Translations under genes and position numbers: made by a program
Part shown: piece after piece, positions 1-12,560 of the stretch
Layout of the letters: each line of letters starts with the position of its first letter
How positions within the stretch are numbered: position 1 is the first letter of the stretch
Source of the DNA: Membranipora membranacea
Taxonomy: Eukaryota; Bryozoa; Gymnolaemata; Cheilostomatida; Membraniporidae
Length of the DNA stretch: 64,000 nt
Assembly: GCA_914767715.1 (NCBI GenBank)
Contig: OU612066.1
Location: 18,016,283-18,080,282, forward strand
Reading direction: 5' to 3'
Notes under the pieces: model-generated
What the model saw: the letters and a program-made list of their open reading frames with translations, nothing else
Databases searched by the model: none
What the model was told of the DNA's origin: nothing

Positions 1-340
1 AAGATAGGACATTGCGCTTCAGTACCTTTATCGTACCGACCTGTGGTGTCACATTATGTATAGCATATCTGTAAGCTGGTATACTGAATTTTTGGGTTAA
101 TATATACCTGCCATCCATGGCTAAACCAAACTGACTGAACGAAAATCCCAAATCTATGTACAGCAACATAAGAACTGCTTAAATCACAGATATCAGCTAT
201 GATATCGATTCCTATTCCAGTGTTACGCTTGGCTAGAGATGTCTTATAATGCCTTATATTCTTTCTCTTACCAAATTTAAAATCTAGAAAATACTATGTA
301 TGAATGGATATAATGATGTAGATTTTCTTTATGACTTTAG

Positions 341-1422
341 AATGATAAATTTCGTAGCTAAAAGAACAGCATCATGGGCTCAAATGGCTGGAGTAGTTTC
401 ATTAATGTATTCTGGTGAGTTGGTTTATACTATTCTGTCAAAAACTACTACATCTGGCTACTAATTGTTATGACAATATTCGTTTTGGCTATTTAGAAAT
501 TACGAAGAATTAGTTTGATTGTTTGAGTTCCAATTTGTCATGTATCTCTTTCTAGACATATTTAGATGAACATAATTCAGAGTTATCCACTCATTGACAA
601 AGAGCAAACAACTTTTACAATCTAAATATTGACTGATTATGTAAAGAAATTGAAATATTCTCTCCTTTTTTAAAATAATTGTTATATAATACACAGGGTC
701 AGAAAAACAAACATCTCATGAATGTACAAAGCTGCTGATATATCACTCATTAGATCGTCAAGAGAATGAAACAACTTTTGGTATAATATAATATGTAGAT
801 TTGAAATATATACATAAGATTATGATGTATTACTATTTTGCAGCTACTGGTACTATACTGACCAAAGCTAGAGGGCATGACGATGAATTAAATACATTAG
901 GATCTGGAGCTATAACTGGTCTATTATTCAAATCAACAGGTGAGCATTGGAGTATTTGAACATTTATAATTGTGATGCAATGCAATTTTTTGATGAGAAA
1001 ATTTTAGCTAGAGTTTAGACTGGCTAGTTTGGGTATGGCTAAATGTTAGCTCGCACTTGATTTTGTCTAGCTGAGATGATAACAATTGCGACGTAATGGG
1101 GTTGATATTTAATAGCTAGAATTCACTTTAGCTATTTCAATAGACTTAATAATAAACTTAGACATGACACTATATGGAGCATCAGCATTGAGGCACTTGA
1201 TTTTGGGCAACATATAGCCATTTAAAGGTGCAGAAGCCTGGAGGCTATGAGGCATGGTTGTGACTTGATTTTTCGGTCTCTAATGCAATTGAAAGAATGT
1301 TCTTTGATGTTTTAGCTGGTGCCAGGGGGTGTTTGAGAGGCGGGGCTATAGGATTAGGAATTACTTCAGCTTATGTACTGTTGACGAGTGGTGATCGGGT
1401 CCGTATGATGTTAGGGAGGTAA
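341..1422 (+). CDS. TIMM23: TIM23 mitochondrial inner-membrane translocase subunit, 3' exons
   Basis: Three exons are readable: 341-414, 844-939 and 1316-1422, each with GT/AG borders and compatible phases, ending in TAA at 1420-1422. The joined product shows the C-terminal half of the Tim17/22/23 fold: an alanine/glycine-rich membrane segment (SWAQMAGVVSLMYSA), then TKARGHDDELNTLGSGAITG, which lines up with the TIM23 loop normally reading EKTRGAEDDLNT, and GARGCLRGGAIGLG, which matches the TIM23 GGLRG/ARGG helix. TIM23 forms the presequence channel of the mitochondrial inner membrane with TIM17 and TIM50. The exons for the N-terminal intermembrane-space domain are not recognisable in bases 1-340 and probably lie beyond the left edge. 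TIM17 or TIM22 is less likely because of the charged ARGHDDELNT loop. Confidence 0.85.
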
Positions 1423-3041
1423 AACTTACCATCTGCTAGGTAACATATAGGAAATTATAAATTATTTTGTGACAAAGATGTTATTATTCCGAATTATACG
1501 ATGCTGAGACTGGTATGTGCGATAAGTTTTTTTTATCTTGTCATTGTGCTCTCAGACTTTTCCTCTCAATCATGTCTCGATAGATGAACCCTCTTTTTTG
1601 AACGAAACAAAAAATTTGTTGGATTACTGATGTTAGTGTTTTGTTAAGAAAGACAATCTTCCAATGAGAACGTAGCATACCAGATAGGAAATCATCATTT
1701 TTTCTGAGCATTTAAAGGAAGTGGTATTTTTCATCAACTAGATATACAGAATATGATACAGATGAGGTATTTTTAAGCTGCAAGTTATTTTACTCATTAT
1801 TCTGATGCTTTTTAATCCTTGGCCCATTATGTTAGGAGATATTCCACGTAACATACAGTAATCCCCTCCGCTTTAAATAAAGAAAATTAATAGAGCATAT
1901 GCCTTTATGTCTTTAAATCAGCCTGTGTCCTAGGAATGTGATTGTGCTAAGGCCGCGAGCACAATCACAATTCTAAATCACAAGGTTTAAATCACAACAT
2001 TATTAATTGACCAAATTTCAATAAATTTTGTGAATAAACTTGTTTTTTTTCCTATTTTTGACCTCGCTATGCACATCCTGTCAACTGACTGAGAAAAACA
2101 GCACGATCAAGCCAGTACACTATGAACTGCTATATAAACAATTACTTGTATACATATGAAATATATATATTTCTGGCCGATATATTTGTACCTTTAATTG
2201 TTTGTATGCGTCACAATTGTTTAAAAAATTTAAAATTGCGTATTTTTTAATAGCGGGCTGAGTGAGTTTTTCTATGTTATGTGGGACATCTCCTCACATG
2301 GTAGGACCTGGGTTATGAAACTTTGGAATGTTGGGTAAAAAGAGGTGTAGATCTCAGTTGTTTTATCAGTCTATATAGCTGTAGGTAACTCACTGTATAC
2401 CGCCTTGGAAATAATTTTTGGCAATCATGTTTGGAAGCTGCTTCATTATTATGTATTATTATGGTTGTTTGTTGACGAATGTTAAAATATAATGTGTAAT
2501 AAAAAATCACAAACCCAAATCATAATTGCAAAATTTATACATGATACATCAGTGTATAGTATGTAATGTTTCAACTCCACCACAAATATAATTTGAATAT
2601 ACATATGAACACATCCAGGTTTATTATTCTTTGTAAACATTCAAAAATGAAAAATGATGAGTTGAGGACTTGAACTTGTAATAAGACTCCATATCTCTTG
2701 GAGTTGTATTTTTTTAATTGCCACCTCATATAGCTGAAAGCATTATGGTCTCATAACATGGTGTGTTATCAATCTTTCTGAAATGATTGTGCAGTTATTT
2801 GAGTCATAATTTCAAGCTGAACTGATTCTACAATCGTTTGTCATTAAAATCTAAGATGGGAAATTTTCTAATACCAATACAGTCACATAGTAACGCAAAG
2901 AAAATGGAGACATTGTTATAAGTAATGAACATTCTTGAACCTACGATACATTGGGGGATACAGGAGGCAATTTATTATTGACTGTCACCGAAGTCAGTAG
3001 CACAATTCTGCGTTGACTATTGGCTAGCAGCAGAAGGAGCA
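1423..3041. other. Intergenic spacer TIMM23 to peroxiredoxin
   Basis: No exon or repeat that I can support. There is a small perfect hairpin at about 1937-1966 (arms gtgattgtgct / agcacaatcac). The remainder is AT-rich single-copy-looking DNA holding the TIMM23 3' flank and the peroxiredoxin promoter. Confidence 0.5.
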
Positions 3042-5283
3042 ATGAATCTAGGAGACTTATTTCCCAATGCTCTGGTTGAGACGACAGATGGGACATTCAG
3101 AATCCACGACTATCAAGGAGACAGGTAAGTTTTCAGCTCAAACCCTCTCATGAAAGGAAGGTAACAAATAAAAAAAAAACCTTATATAAAGCAACCTATG
3201 AATGAAGCCAGGGAGTTTGGGAATGTGCAACAGCCTGTGAGACCTGGCTACTCAAAGCCATACCAGGCTCAGCTCTTTGTTATGCTAGCTGTATTATATT
3301 CAAGATATTAAAACCGTGTCACTATTGTGGACTGTACAATACCATCCATAAAAAACATCTGTGTAAAAGTCCGAACTAGGTGACAGTGACTTTTTCTTCA
3401 GAGTTGCTGCTACTTTTTATATGGCTCTTAAAAATAGGAACTATTTTTCGTGAAATGATAACAGAGCCAATCAAGTATGGGATAAAAAAAGATATACAAA
3501 ACATAGAAAATGAATGGACAAGGTCTTTGGTGATGACAACATAGATAATAGGTATGTTTTATTTTATAGGGCGTGGCTGGCATTCTTTAGTCATCCAGCA
3601 GATTTCACACCAGTGTGCACAACAGAACTAGCTCGGCTCCACCAGATCGCAGGCGAGTTCACAAAGAGAAACTGCAAGCTTATAGCATACTCCTGCGATG
3701 CACTGGCCACACACCACACATGGTCCAAGGTCTGTAGACCTGGTGACTACTCAATAATTAATTTGGTAACCAGCAAATTGGAGATGTATAGATTTGCATA
3801 ATTTGGCACATAAATTGCAAATTTGTTCGAAGGCGGAGGGCACTCTATGTCCCCTCCCGCACCCTCCTCTCTGCGGTCCTGCATCGCGGCCAATGGGGCT
3901 GATTTCGCCGCAGAGAGTAACCACAAAGAAAGAGGTCCACTACAACTATCTGACAAGCTGTCGTACATTGTTAAGTCTGTAAAACTAAATTGGATATATC
4001 AAATGATTTTCTTCTTTTTTTTTTCGGGTTTTATGTACAATATTACATAAAGCCAATTCAGTATTCACACTTGCTACGCCTGCATTTAAATAGCAGTTGC
4101 AACTGTAGCTTGCAGTCTTTGATTTTTTATATGCAGGATATAAACTATGTATGCATGCTGTCGGGAGACAAGCTTCCCTACCCTCTCATCGCAGATCCTA
4201 ACAGAGACCTCGCTGTTGAACTGGGCATGCTTGATCCAGTGGTAAAAGATAAGCGTGGAATTCCCATGACTTGCAGAGCAGTATTCCTTGTAGCTCCAGA
4301 CAAAACCTTGCGGCTCAGCATCCTGTACCCCGCATCCACCGGCAGAAACTTTGCGTATGTTGGTTGACTTATTAGTAGACATTCCGAATTCCAATGTATT
4401 TAATCTCCTTGAAATTTTACTGGCCTATTGGAAGGCAGCATTTTTTTCATGTGTAAAACTGATAAGTTTTATAGATAAATGGCAATTGAGTGAGAGAAGG
4501 ACAAAAAGCTTCATTCAAATGTATGTGTCATCTTGAAAAAACAAAATAATTTGACGTTTTTATTGAATGCAGTTCGCTGCTGTTGGGGGGTTAGTGCAAT
4601 TGCCATCATGACTAACAGCTTAACAAACATAAGGCTTCCAACTGAAGATTGCTCTCCGTAATCATAAAAAAAACATGATGACAACTAATACATATTGTTT
4701 TTATTAGTTTATATTAATCCGGATTATCCATTAAGTAATGTTTATTACAGAGAGGTCCTGCGATCACTGGACTCCTTACAGCTGGCTGAGAAGTATTCAG
4801 TCGCTACCCCTGCTGACTGGGTTGAAGGCGATGATGTCATGATTCTACCTATTGTTTCAAACAGAAAAGCAGCGCGACTTTTTCCTGGATTTAACACTTG
4901 TGAGGTGAGATATTCAGGTGATGTTTTACCAAGAATCACCCCTCAAAGCAACAAGGGGACAAAAAAAACAAAGAAAAAATAACAAAGTTACCTGCATGAC
5001 TGCCGGAGGATTGAACCTAATAAATATAACGCCACCACAAACTACCTAGGCGGAGGTTGAGCACTCAAATAAGGAAGCTTTGCTATAAATTTCACTGTTT
5101 GTATGTAAGGACTTAATTTTGGCAACATTTTAATACAGGCCCTCGAAATGTTTTACTCTCTTATTAAAGGTTTTTGTATATTCTATAAGATCGGCTCAAA
5201 TGTTAATAATTTTGCAGGTCCCTTCAGGGCTAAGATATCTGAGGTACACAAAAACTCCTATGGGGAAGGTAGATGGCAGATGA
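3042..5283 (+). CDS. PRDX6: 1-Cys peroxiredoxin, PRDX6-like
   Basis: Complete five-exon gene: 3042-3124, 3570-3729, 4137-4354, 4751-4904 and 5218-5283 (681 nt, 226 aa, TGA stop), with all phases consistent. It reduces hydroperoxides and phospholipid hydroperoxides through one peroxidatic cysteine. That residue is C44 in FTPVCTTEL, aligned with human C47. GMLDP, LSILYPASTGRNF, the ATPADW block and the C-terminal LRYLRYTKTP tail are all PRDX6 hallmarks, and length equals the family norm (224 aa). The start codon was chosen because MNLGDLFPNALVETTDG aligns with the PRDX6 N terminus. Oddity: the human GDSWG phospholipase element is replaced by GDRAW, with one inserted residue, at the exon 1/2 junction, so the serine of the PLA2 triad is missing. 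The exon 2 donor is a weak GTCTGT. Confidence 0.94.
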
Positions 5284-6900
5284 ATATTCTCACGATGTCA
5301 GCTCAGCTAGTATTGCGTCTCCTTCCTGAAATTCTCCCACCACCAGTTGTTCAAGTCTTCGCGGGAAGCAGTTAGCCATACAGACATAATCATTACTTCT
5401 TTTTCTAATAACAATCCAATATTTAGTTTCAGCTTTTTTTAATATTACAACGGAGGAAAATTGTTCACCTTTTGGTTTTAGTCATTAGTATTTCAATAAA
5501 ATTCAACTGTCTATTGTTCATCAGCAACGAAAATGATCAAATATCACACTCGTTTGTTGAAAAAGGCAACTCACCGAAATTTGAAGTCTGAAATCAACCA
5601 GCAAAAACTGATGGTCTGACACTCTAAAATATCAAACATTTTAAATCTCAATCTTTCTCCTTTTACCTCATATAAGTGATACGTGGCATTACCCAACAAG
5701 TTAATGCACCTGTTTGAAGATTCATATATCGAAGGCCATTGCTATTAATATTCACTCAATAGGGAACTAGATCACAATGGTGTTAGGCTTTACCTGAGAA
5801 ACATGGGATTGTTGACGGCTGCAAAGATGTAAGTTCACTTTTAAAGATAGAAACAGCATGTATTTTTATTATTTCTCATCTATCAATACAAGATCCTTCT
5901 GAACATGAAATACCTACCAATTTTTTTCTTCATGTTATTTTAACACTTTTATTGGCAGTCTTTATCATTTCAACGGTGAAATGTTTCAGAAAGAGGCTAA
6001 AATTTCTATATTCACAGATATCAAAACTGTTCTATTTTCCGCTGTTATATACTCTTGGATGAGAGGATTCTCAGCCTCCATCGCTTCTTTCTAACACTCA
6101 TTTGTCCAGTCTAATTGGTACAACTAGTAGCTCTCAGAAATCAACTCTATTCCCTATTACACTTCAACTTTCAACATGATGCCAAAGATGAGTACTGTCA
6201 TAGACACAGACCCATTGCATAGTTCTGTAACATCAAGCTACAGACAGCCAAAAACTTTGTACTTGGGCTTAACTATGAAATATTGTATTCATAATTTGTA
6301 AACTGCTGGTGATAAAATCATAATTTTGTCAGCGTTCACACCTCTAATTGCTCTAAAATATATTTGACTGATATAGGGTATAATCTCGTCGATCTTGCAA
6401 AAGTGTGACATAACTAATAAACTAAAATTTTAGTAAAGCTAGGTATGCACCAATCATAAATAAGCTGAAACTTGCCCCTTGGTAGTATTAAAAACCGGTC
6501 ACCCCACTGTGACAAGGTGTAATTGGCAAAGATTATGCATCTGCTGAACAGTCCTGGATATCATGTCGGAAGAAAAATAACTACTAATAACATGTATTTT
6601 GAGGGAGAAAATTGAGTCTTTTGAGCTGTTTTTGTTCAAACATCATATTCATAGAAACAAACCCAATGCCTAAGCATGTTCAAGCTCATCTTGTGATAGC
6701 GGCTTGACAATATTAAAGTTGCTCCCCAAACACATTTATGGTACCAATCGATTTCTCAAAGCGATCTTTTTGCACATACTCGCTTTTTTGGACGGCATCA
6801 CGAAAAGATACGATTACCACAAAAATATTAACCTTCACTATACTTCAACTTCATCTGAGCATATTTTAAAGAGCGACACTTAGATGTTTATTTTGTTATC
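5284..6900. other. Intergenic, no supported feature
   Basis: 3' flank of the peroxiredoxin gene followed by AT-rich DNA. I found no splice-bounded conserved reading frame, RNA gene or long repeat here. Confidence 0.45.
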
Positions 6901-6909
6901 AAAATGCAG

Positions 6910-7120
6910 TCAACTGTGGCTCTAGATGGGTCTACGGTTTCAGTGATAGCTGCTACAAGTTTGTCACAGCAGAGAATCCTGGGAAGCAGCAGTAAGCCGA
7001 TGTCACTTTCTCGGAGGATATCTCGCTATTCTTGAGACTGATGAAGAAGATCAATGGGTTCTGAACTACAGGCAGACTAATGAAACTTTGGATAATTTTT
7101 GTGTTGGCTCTGGTGGGTGG
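6910..7120 (+). pseudogene. C-type lectin-like domain exon, frameshifted
   Basis: An AG acceptor (atgcag, ending 6909) precedes a reading frame with the start of a C-type lectin domain: N-C-G-S-R-W-V-Y-G-F-S-D-S-C-Y-K-F-V-T. Near 6986-6990 the frame shifts, and the +1 frame continues with W-E-A-A-V-S-R-C-H-F-L-G-G-Y-L-A-I-L-E, the canonical alpha1/alpha2 region including the conserved C, GGYLA and E residues, then the start of the NF-x-V-G core. The WND/calcium half of the domain and the last two cysteines are not found downstream, where the sequence runs straight into a hairpin (7100-7150). One base lost plus a missing C-terminal exon points to a decayed copy; a sequencing slip could explain the frameshift but not the missing half. 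Confidence 0.75.
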
Positions 7121-7150
7121 TCTCCCCACCCACCAACCAGAGCCAACACA
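7100..7150. repeat. Hairpin abutting the lectin relic
   Basis: Left arm tgtgttggctctgg..tgggtgg and right arm ccaccca..ccagagccaacaca are inverted copies of each other, separated by a very short loop, with a 4-base length difference between arms. The lectin-like frame ends in it. Confidence 0.8.
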
Positions 7151-7571
7151 TTGGCTTACTGTCTGTCAAAAAAAAAATTGTATATATCAATAAATATATC
7201 TAATGAATATTGCCCAATCGATATTTCAAATTTTCACTTTTACCTAATAACTTGTGACTTGTGACCTAATAACTTGTGATGTAACAATGACACACTGTAC
7301 TTTTTGGATAGATTTCATAAAGAGGTTTAGCATATTTTAGTGTGCCACAGCTATGTGACATGTAATAGCACTCTCTATAAAGTATATGAAGTAAAAAATG
7401 AAATGTTCAGCTGGCCTTGTTGTGGTGCGGTGTTGAAAACTGTACAGGGAGACAACAAGTAGTCATCTACAATATTTACATGATAAGCTCTCATGTTCCT
7501 AGTTGACAGCAGCCTTGTCACGCAGCCACGGGTTTGGATTGATTGGCCGCGTGACCAGGCCATGTTGACAG

Positions 7572-7691
7572 GGGTAGCAATGCCGTTTCTCATTCTGTTC
7601 AACAATATTTGATACCTGTTATATCATTTTATCACAGATACATATATATCAGTGGGTCTCATTATTGTACCATATCTGTGGATGGATATAG
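7572..7691 (+). repeat. Dispersed repeat copy 1 (pair with 12714-12866)
   Basis: Shares with 12714-12866, in the same orientation, the blocks gtagcaatgcc, caacaatatt, atatatcagtgggt and ctgtggatggat, at similar spacing. This is an unclassified interspersed repeat with no coding capacity recognised. Confidence 0.7.
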
Positions 7692-7699
7692 TTTGAGAA

Positions 7700-8450
7700 G
7701 TAGTGTCATAATACGGGTGTTGTTGGTTCCTATTAACACTTGTAACATACTTGGACAATTAATGTTCTGGTAAGGATTGAGTTTGCTCAAAAACTATATT
7801 TTAAAACCAGTTATAAAATGTTTTGAAATGTCAGACTTTCAGTGTAGCAGTCGATAGTTGGCATTGCAGAATGACATGATATGATCTTGTAATTAGACAG
7901 CACATTGCACCTAAGTCATAACTGTCAACCCTAACTGTTTGGGCATACTCCCTGTGGCAAAAGACCCCTGTATTCTCCAAGTTTACCAACAATTCATGTA
8001 AAAAAAATTTGTTTTTAGGATAAGAAAGCAGACATCCTGTTGAAATGAGACAGATGTAATTTTGAAGAATCTCCGTCCATAAACAGCCCCTCCTCCCCGA
8101 GTGAATAAAATGAAATAATTAACTCAAAAAACTGTCTTTGAAATGCCCTCTCAAACCATCTGACACACTGTTTGTGCAAAAAATTCTCGCTCGTAAGGAC
8201 GGGCTATTAGCAGGGCCAAACCCTGCCTTCTGCACCCCTCCCTGTGAAGAATCTTAGAGGGTTGGCCTCAGTTTTTTCATTCAAATTATTGATGTTGCAA
8301 ATATACCTTCCCCGGTCCCTCGCACTTCTCCCACCCCTTATGCCACCCACCCATGCTTGAGGTGGGGGTACCTCTGCATTTTGCAGTTCTAGTATAATGT
8401 GAATGTCAGCTGATATGTATAACTCATGCTTATGGAGTTTGTGTTATTGG
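7700..8450. other. Non-coding, nothing recognised
   Basis: No conserved frame. Short C-rich patches near 8080-8350 are the only compositional departure. Confidence 0.4.
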
Positions 8451-8459
8451 TTGAAGCCT

Positions 8460-9776
8460 CAAAGCGTTAAGTGGGAGAGAGAATTAGTTAATTAGTTAGT
8501 TAAATCTTTATTTGAGATTAAACAAAGAAAAATAAAAATTGCCTATATTTGCAGGCATGATTTCGGAGCAAGTTAGTTTTACTGCTTGCAGGCATATTAT
8601 GAATGACCATATAACATGCGGTATTAAAATAAAATAAAATTATAAAAATTTAGCTAAATGACTGGTGTGGAATATTACAGATGGTCGTGAGGTAGTGATG
8701 AGGTTGGGTTGGGTTCTTGCGAGTGCACGGCTTTGTATTTTAATGTAATATATTTATGTTGACAGGACTATTATGATGGCAGGCTGCGTCATGGTGACAA
8801 TTGATCGCCGACGTACTTAGCCCCTCGCCTTGGGTGACTATTTTTAGGGGTGCCCTATCGCCCTGATGGGAATGAAACCCTTAGTGCCTGTGGCCCTGTA
8901 GTGGTTTTGGATTTCCAAATTTGGATTAATGCCGTTGAATGAATATGAATAAATAATGAATATATTGTAACTGTACGCGCACCGGTCATCTAGCTTTACA
9001 TATTTGTATGAAGGAATTTAGGATTTTACATTTTCTGTGTTATTGTCACTAGTGTGATTGACAAAAATAAAATTTTTAAATAGACAACATAGCATGAGGA
9101 AGTTAAGCATGTTTTATGAGATTAAAGTGACTATGATTTAAAAAATAGATTGTCTGTACTGTAGTTGTGGTTCCCCATGTAGAGGTGTTGACATTTTTTG
9201 TTACCACGCCTTGGCTGACGTCATGGCAGGTATAAGGGCAGAAAACTACCCCGGCAGCCCGTTAGGCAATTAAGCCCCGGCCGTGTCTGCATTAGAACAG
9301 ACTGATTCGTGTTAACAGAGGTTTCTTTAGAGAATTTAGGTGAATCTAAAATGACAGTTTTGCCCCCCCCCCCACACTTGAGTGAACTTTAGTGCTGAGG
9401 GGCGAGAAAATAGCAAATAATGGGTTACAACGTGAAGTGCCTTGATTGGCAAGTTATTTATAAAAAGCCAACAATGGTTACAAATGTGATAAGATTAACA
9501 AATGCAATGATGAGTCATATGGTGTGTAAAAACATCAACTCAGCTGAATCTACCCGTGAGCTGTATGAAGGAAATCACCTTCTCTAGAGTTAAATTTACA
9601 GCTGAGATTCCGCTTTGCGCCCTTCGTTCTCTGTAGAGCGGGCAGCGCAAAACAAAGTGACCTGCTGATTCATCCTCCGTGAGGCATAAGCACGTAGGGC
9701 TGTATGTTAAGCCCAGCTTGTATCTGTGAAGCTGCAGATCACAGTGTCCTGAGACTAGTGAGAGTGCTACTCCCAC
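8460..9776 (-). mobile_element. LINE-type retrotransposon 3' remnant
   Basis: The minus-strand frame 9776-9540 reads LSLVSGHCDLQLHRYKLG, then SPTCLCLTEDESAGHFVLRC and a PLYRERR. This is the C-terminal zinc-knuckle-like tail found after the RNase H/RT part of Jockey/RTE-like LINE ORF2 proteins (pattern TGH...L.R....D.P.C.CG..E...H.L..CP....R). Upstream ORF2 sequence (minus strand, beyond 9776) is not recognisable, so the copy is truncated. The roughly 1 kb towards 8460 is probably the element's 3' untranslated region, ending near the TTAGTTAATTAGTTAGTTAAAT simple repeat (8485-8507). The tail assignment is good; the outer borders are a guess. Confidence 0.6.
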
Positions 9777-9785
9777 TAGTCTCAG
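9749..9785. repeat. Short hairpin
   Basis: tgagactagtg ... ccactagtctca form inverted arms around a roughly 14-base loop, next to the LINE remnant. Possibly a small transposon end. Confidence 0.6.
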
Positions 9786-9979
9786 TGTACTTACCGTTAG
9801 TTTTTCGATGGCATCTTATTTTACAAAGTAGTCTGAGTAATTCTAATGCAGTAGTAGATTTACATGAGGATAGGGGCTGTTGTGAGAATAAATGATACCA
9901 CAGCACCTTACTTTCATTCGATAGAAGAGCCATTTTCCGTTTCGCAATAGAACATGAAAAGCTAATGATCTCCAAATTT

Positions 9980-10894
9980 TAAACTACTTGTTCTTTGGAC
10001 TAGGTTTGAAATGATTATCCTGTTATTGAATGGAATTTCATGGATCTCAGACCACAAGCTCTCAATCAGTACTCGTATCTGTTAAGTTTTTTGAAACTTT
10101 ATAAATGGCAGGAAATCTCATCCTAGACCAATGCATAATATTATGCATAATATTATGTGTTAAAAAAAAGAAGAAAAAGAACGAAAAACTCCTAGTGAAT
10201 TAAATCATCACAATAGGTGACGTCAATAATTGGCACTGTATTATAATAATTGCTGGTATTTTGAATAATAATAACAGTATAACAATTTTACATAATATAC
10301 TCTATCGCAGATAAAACTTAAATTTGAAAACAATATCAACCTAGGCTCACATTGAGACGGCTGGCAGGCTGGCGGGCAGTACATATGGAGACTGTGACAG
10401 CTTTATATTTACATAGGTAATGGACTTGCTTTTCGTTTCTATCTTTGTGTCTCATAATACATTGTTTAAAATGAAATAACTTAGAAAAAAACCTATCTCT
10501 GTTGCATTGCCTTGCAATACACCTTATAATTGAGGCATAAAGCACCACCATCAGTCTTGCCCAAAAGGTAATTTATTGACAGATAACGTTGCTCTTATGT
10601 TATCTAAACAAACTTCTTCTCCTTTCATAAATATCACATTATTATTCTTATTATGTGTTTTTATTGAGGTTTTCATATATATAAGTATGTCATAAACAAA
10701 CTAAAATAACAACTTTCTGACCAAAAAAAAAGACGAAAAGAAAAATATGTATAGGTCAAAAACACGATTCTCGTTTTTTGTTCAGACATGGAAAGGTAAA
10801 TACACCTCACTCAGTCTCTTTTCACTCTCAAGGAAGTTGACGTAGAAAGCCGCTGTAACCTGGTCACTGCATGTTTATGTTATTTTCAGTCTCA
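9980..10894. other. Non-coding; start of homology to the S4/R-C interval
   Basis: AT-rich DNA with a perfect small palindrome (cataatattatgcataatattatg) at about 10133-10158. From about 10560 it is alignable with 17765-17983 (ccaaaaggtaatttattgacagata block), that is, with the sequence just downstream of an S-family gene. No exon of the receptor family could be found in it. Confidence 0.5.
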
Positions 10895-12376
10895 TTAATA
10901 GTAGTTCCAAAAAGCCTGAGGTGGACAGGAGTTGATATCTGTGAGCCACATTTTTAATGACCTTTTACTTCTATCGGCACAGACCATACTCTCCTTTCCA
11001 TCTGCTGTAAAAGTTAAGCGATTAAAACTGATTATACAAATTCATGAAAGAAGGTCAAATAATATGTATTCGATATTACCAGCAAAGTAATCCATGGTTG
11101 TAGTGATAACATGTCGAGCAGCTTCTAATGGGCTAGTAGGTTGATCAAAACATTGTAGAAGGTGGAATTAAAAGTCTACTGGAATCAAAAGAGACCTACT
11201 GGGTCATAATTTCACCATAGTCTCACACCGCCTGCCGATAATCACATTCTATCTATTTTAATTTGTTGCTTAGGCTTAACCCTCTGTAAAAAAAGCTTTA
11301 TGTTGCTTTTTCATGTCATATGTTTTCTCTACAGCCGATCATCTGAAGTTAAAATTTGTAATTGTTGTTGAATCTTTAGCCTAATATACCTAAATAAATG
11401 CTATGGGCCTATTTTATTAAAATCATTCATATTTGATTATGAAAATATAATGGTAGTTTGCAAAATTAGATATTAATTTAAAAAATGGGGCTTTTTGTAT
11501 AAACTTTCAATCAATCTGCAATCCTCATATTGCGTGTTTCTTTTGGAGAAATCAGTATTTCTGAATTACAATCATTACTATATTGCCAACATTTTACCAT
11601 TTTATAAATTAAAATGCCATGGGTCAACAAACTTCTATGTGCTGCTGTATTGCAGCAAGGAGGGTGTCCCACCTAGCCTGGCATGGCTGTTACCCATACC
11701 TAGTTTCTTGTTCTCAATATGTTATTTAAGAATATATATTCCCATCAGTCCAATATTGATTAATGACAACTTCTCTAGATTTTGGATCCACTACGACATG
11801 ATCAGAAGATTCTGCATCCCTCATATTATTACTCCTCGGGCGAATGTGTAGCGTTAGTCTGACTGTCGAACAAACTTCTGCAAAGCTTTGGCGTACTAAA
11901 ACTGAAAATAAAATGATTAGAATGAAAATAGCAGTAATGTTAAACATAAGGCATCCTATATGGAAACAAAGTCAAAGCTGCCATCACAGCCTTCCCACTT
12001 ATTTAAACTTTGGTTGACTGTGGATTAATTGGACAAACACAATCCAATCCAAATCCAAACAGTAGTTCAAGTCATATCTATCATATCACTTGATGGGAGG
12101 GTATGATCTGTTGTATATCCATGATCTCCAGAAAAATCGGGGGGGGGGGGGCAACTTCCACTGTTTGGTCTGGCCTGGTCTGGTCTGCGTAAGCATAGAA
12201 AATAGGTAGAAAGTTATTCTTTGATGGCTGACTCAGGCTGCACCTTTAAAAAGACCACCGTCATCCTCTGACTGGCCTTGTTTCTTATGAGTGTTATTTT
12301 AACAGTAAAAGTTTATTCTATAGATTTACTTGTAAAAATAAAAGGCTGGATTTTAAAGCTCATGATGTGATCTTCA
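10895..12376 (-). pseudogene. S-family secreted-protein gene relic (unit U1, 'S5')
   Basis: Three of the five S-family exons are detectable. Exon 5 (11004-10895) is open and ends DINSCPPQAFWNYY-stop, closely matching S4. Exon 2 (about 11900-11745) keeps the family core VCSTVRLTL...NNMRDAES, but its donor is degraded (GATGGGAAT where S4 has ATGGTAAAT). Exon 1 (about 12376-12330) still starts ATGAAGATCACA, but a deletion of about 7 bases relative to S4 brings in TGA, and its donor is lost. Exons 3 and 4 are absent; a dispersed repeat (11440-11636) occupies that region. Upstream, 12390-12560 preserves the same promoter-proximal block as S4. Clearly a dead member of the array. Confidence 0.75.
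11440..11636 (+). repeat. Dispersed repeat (copy at 23505-23688)
   Basis: Nearly identical, in the same orientation, to 23505-23688, from aaaatataatggtagtttgc through aaatgccatggstcaacaaac. It sits inside the S5 relic and, at the other locus, between a MITE and an arm of the large inverted repeat, so it has moved or been copied with array segments. Confidence 0.85.
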
Positions 12377-12389
12377 TAGTGTTATTTTG

Positions 12390-12560
12390 TTTACTTGAAA
12401 TGAGATTGTTTTTCTCCAACAATATATCATTTTAACTTTGTTAGGTACAAAGGGCAATTTATGAGCTGTATATCATATCATTGCAATCTATCCTTTGTCT
12501 TATTATGGATTAAATAGTAACTAAAGCTGTGTTGAAGGGTGGTCTTAAACAACAAAGCAT
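12390..12560 (-). promoter_or_regulatory. Conserved promoter-proximal block of S5 relic
   Basis: Read on the minus strand the block contains CACCCTTCAACACAGCTTT.. ACAAAGGATAG.. ATATACAGCTCATAAATTGCCCTTTGT.. directly upstream of the ATGAAGATCACA exon. The same string occurs upstream of S4 (21960-21780) and, inverted, at 22999-23170. Conservation in a non-coding position upstream of exon 1 suggests promoter sequence, although recent duplication would also explain it. Confidence 0.5.

Noticed and set aside
7375-7605. 76-aa minus-strand ORF
   Set aside because: Overlaps the dispersed repeat; no domain and no open frame in the second copy.
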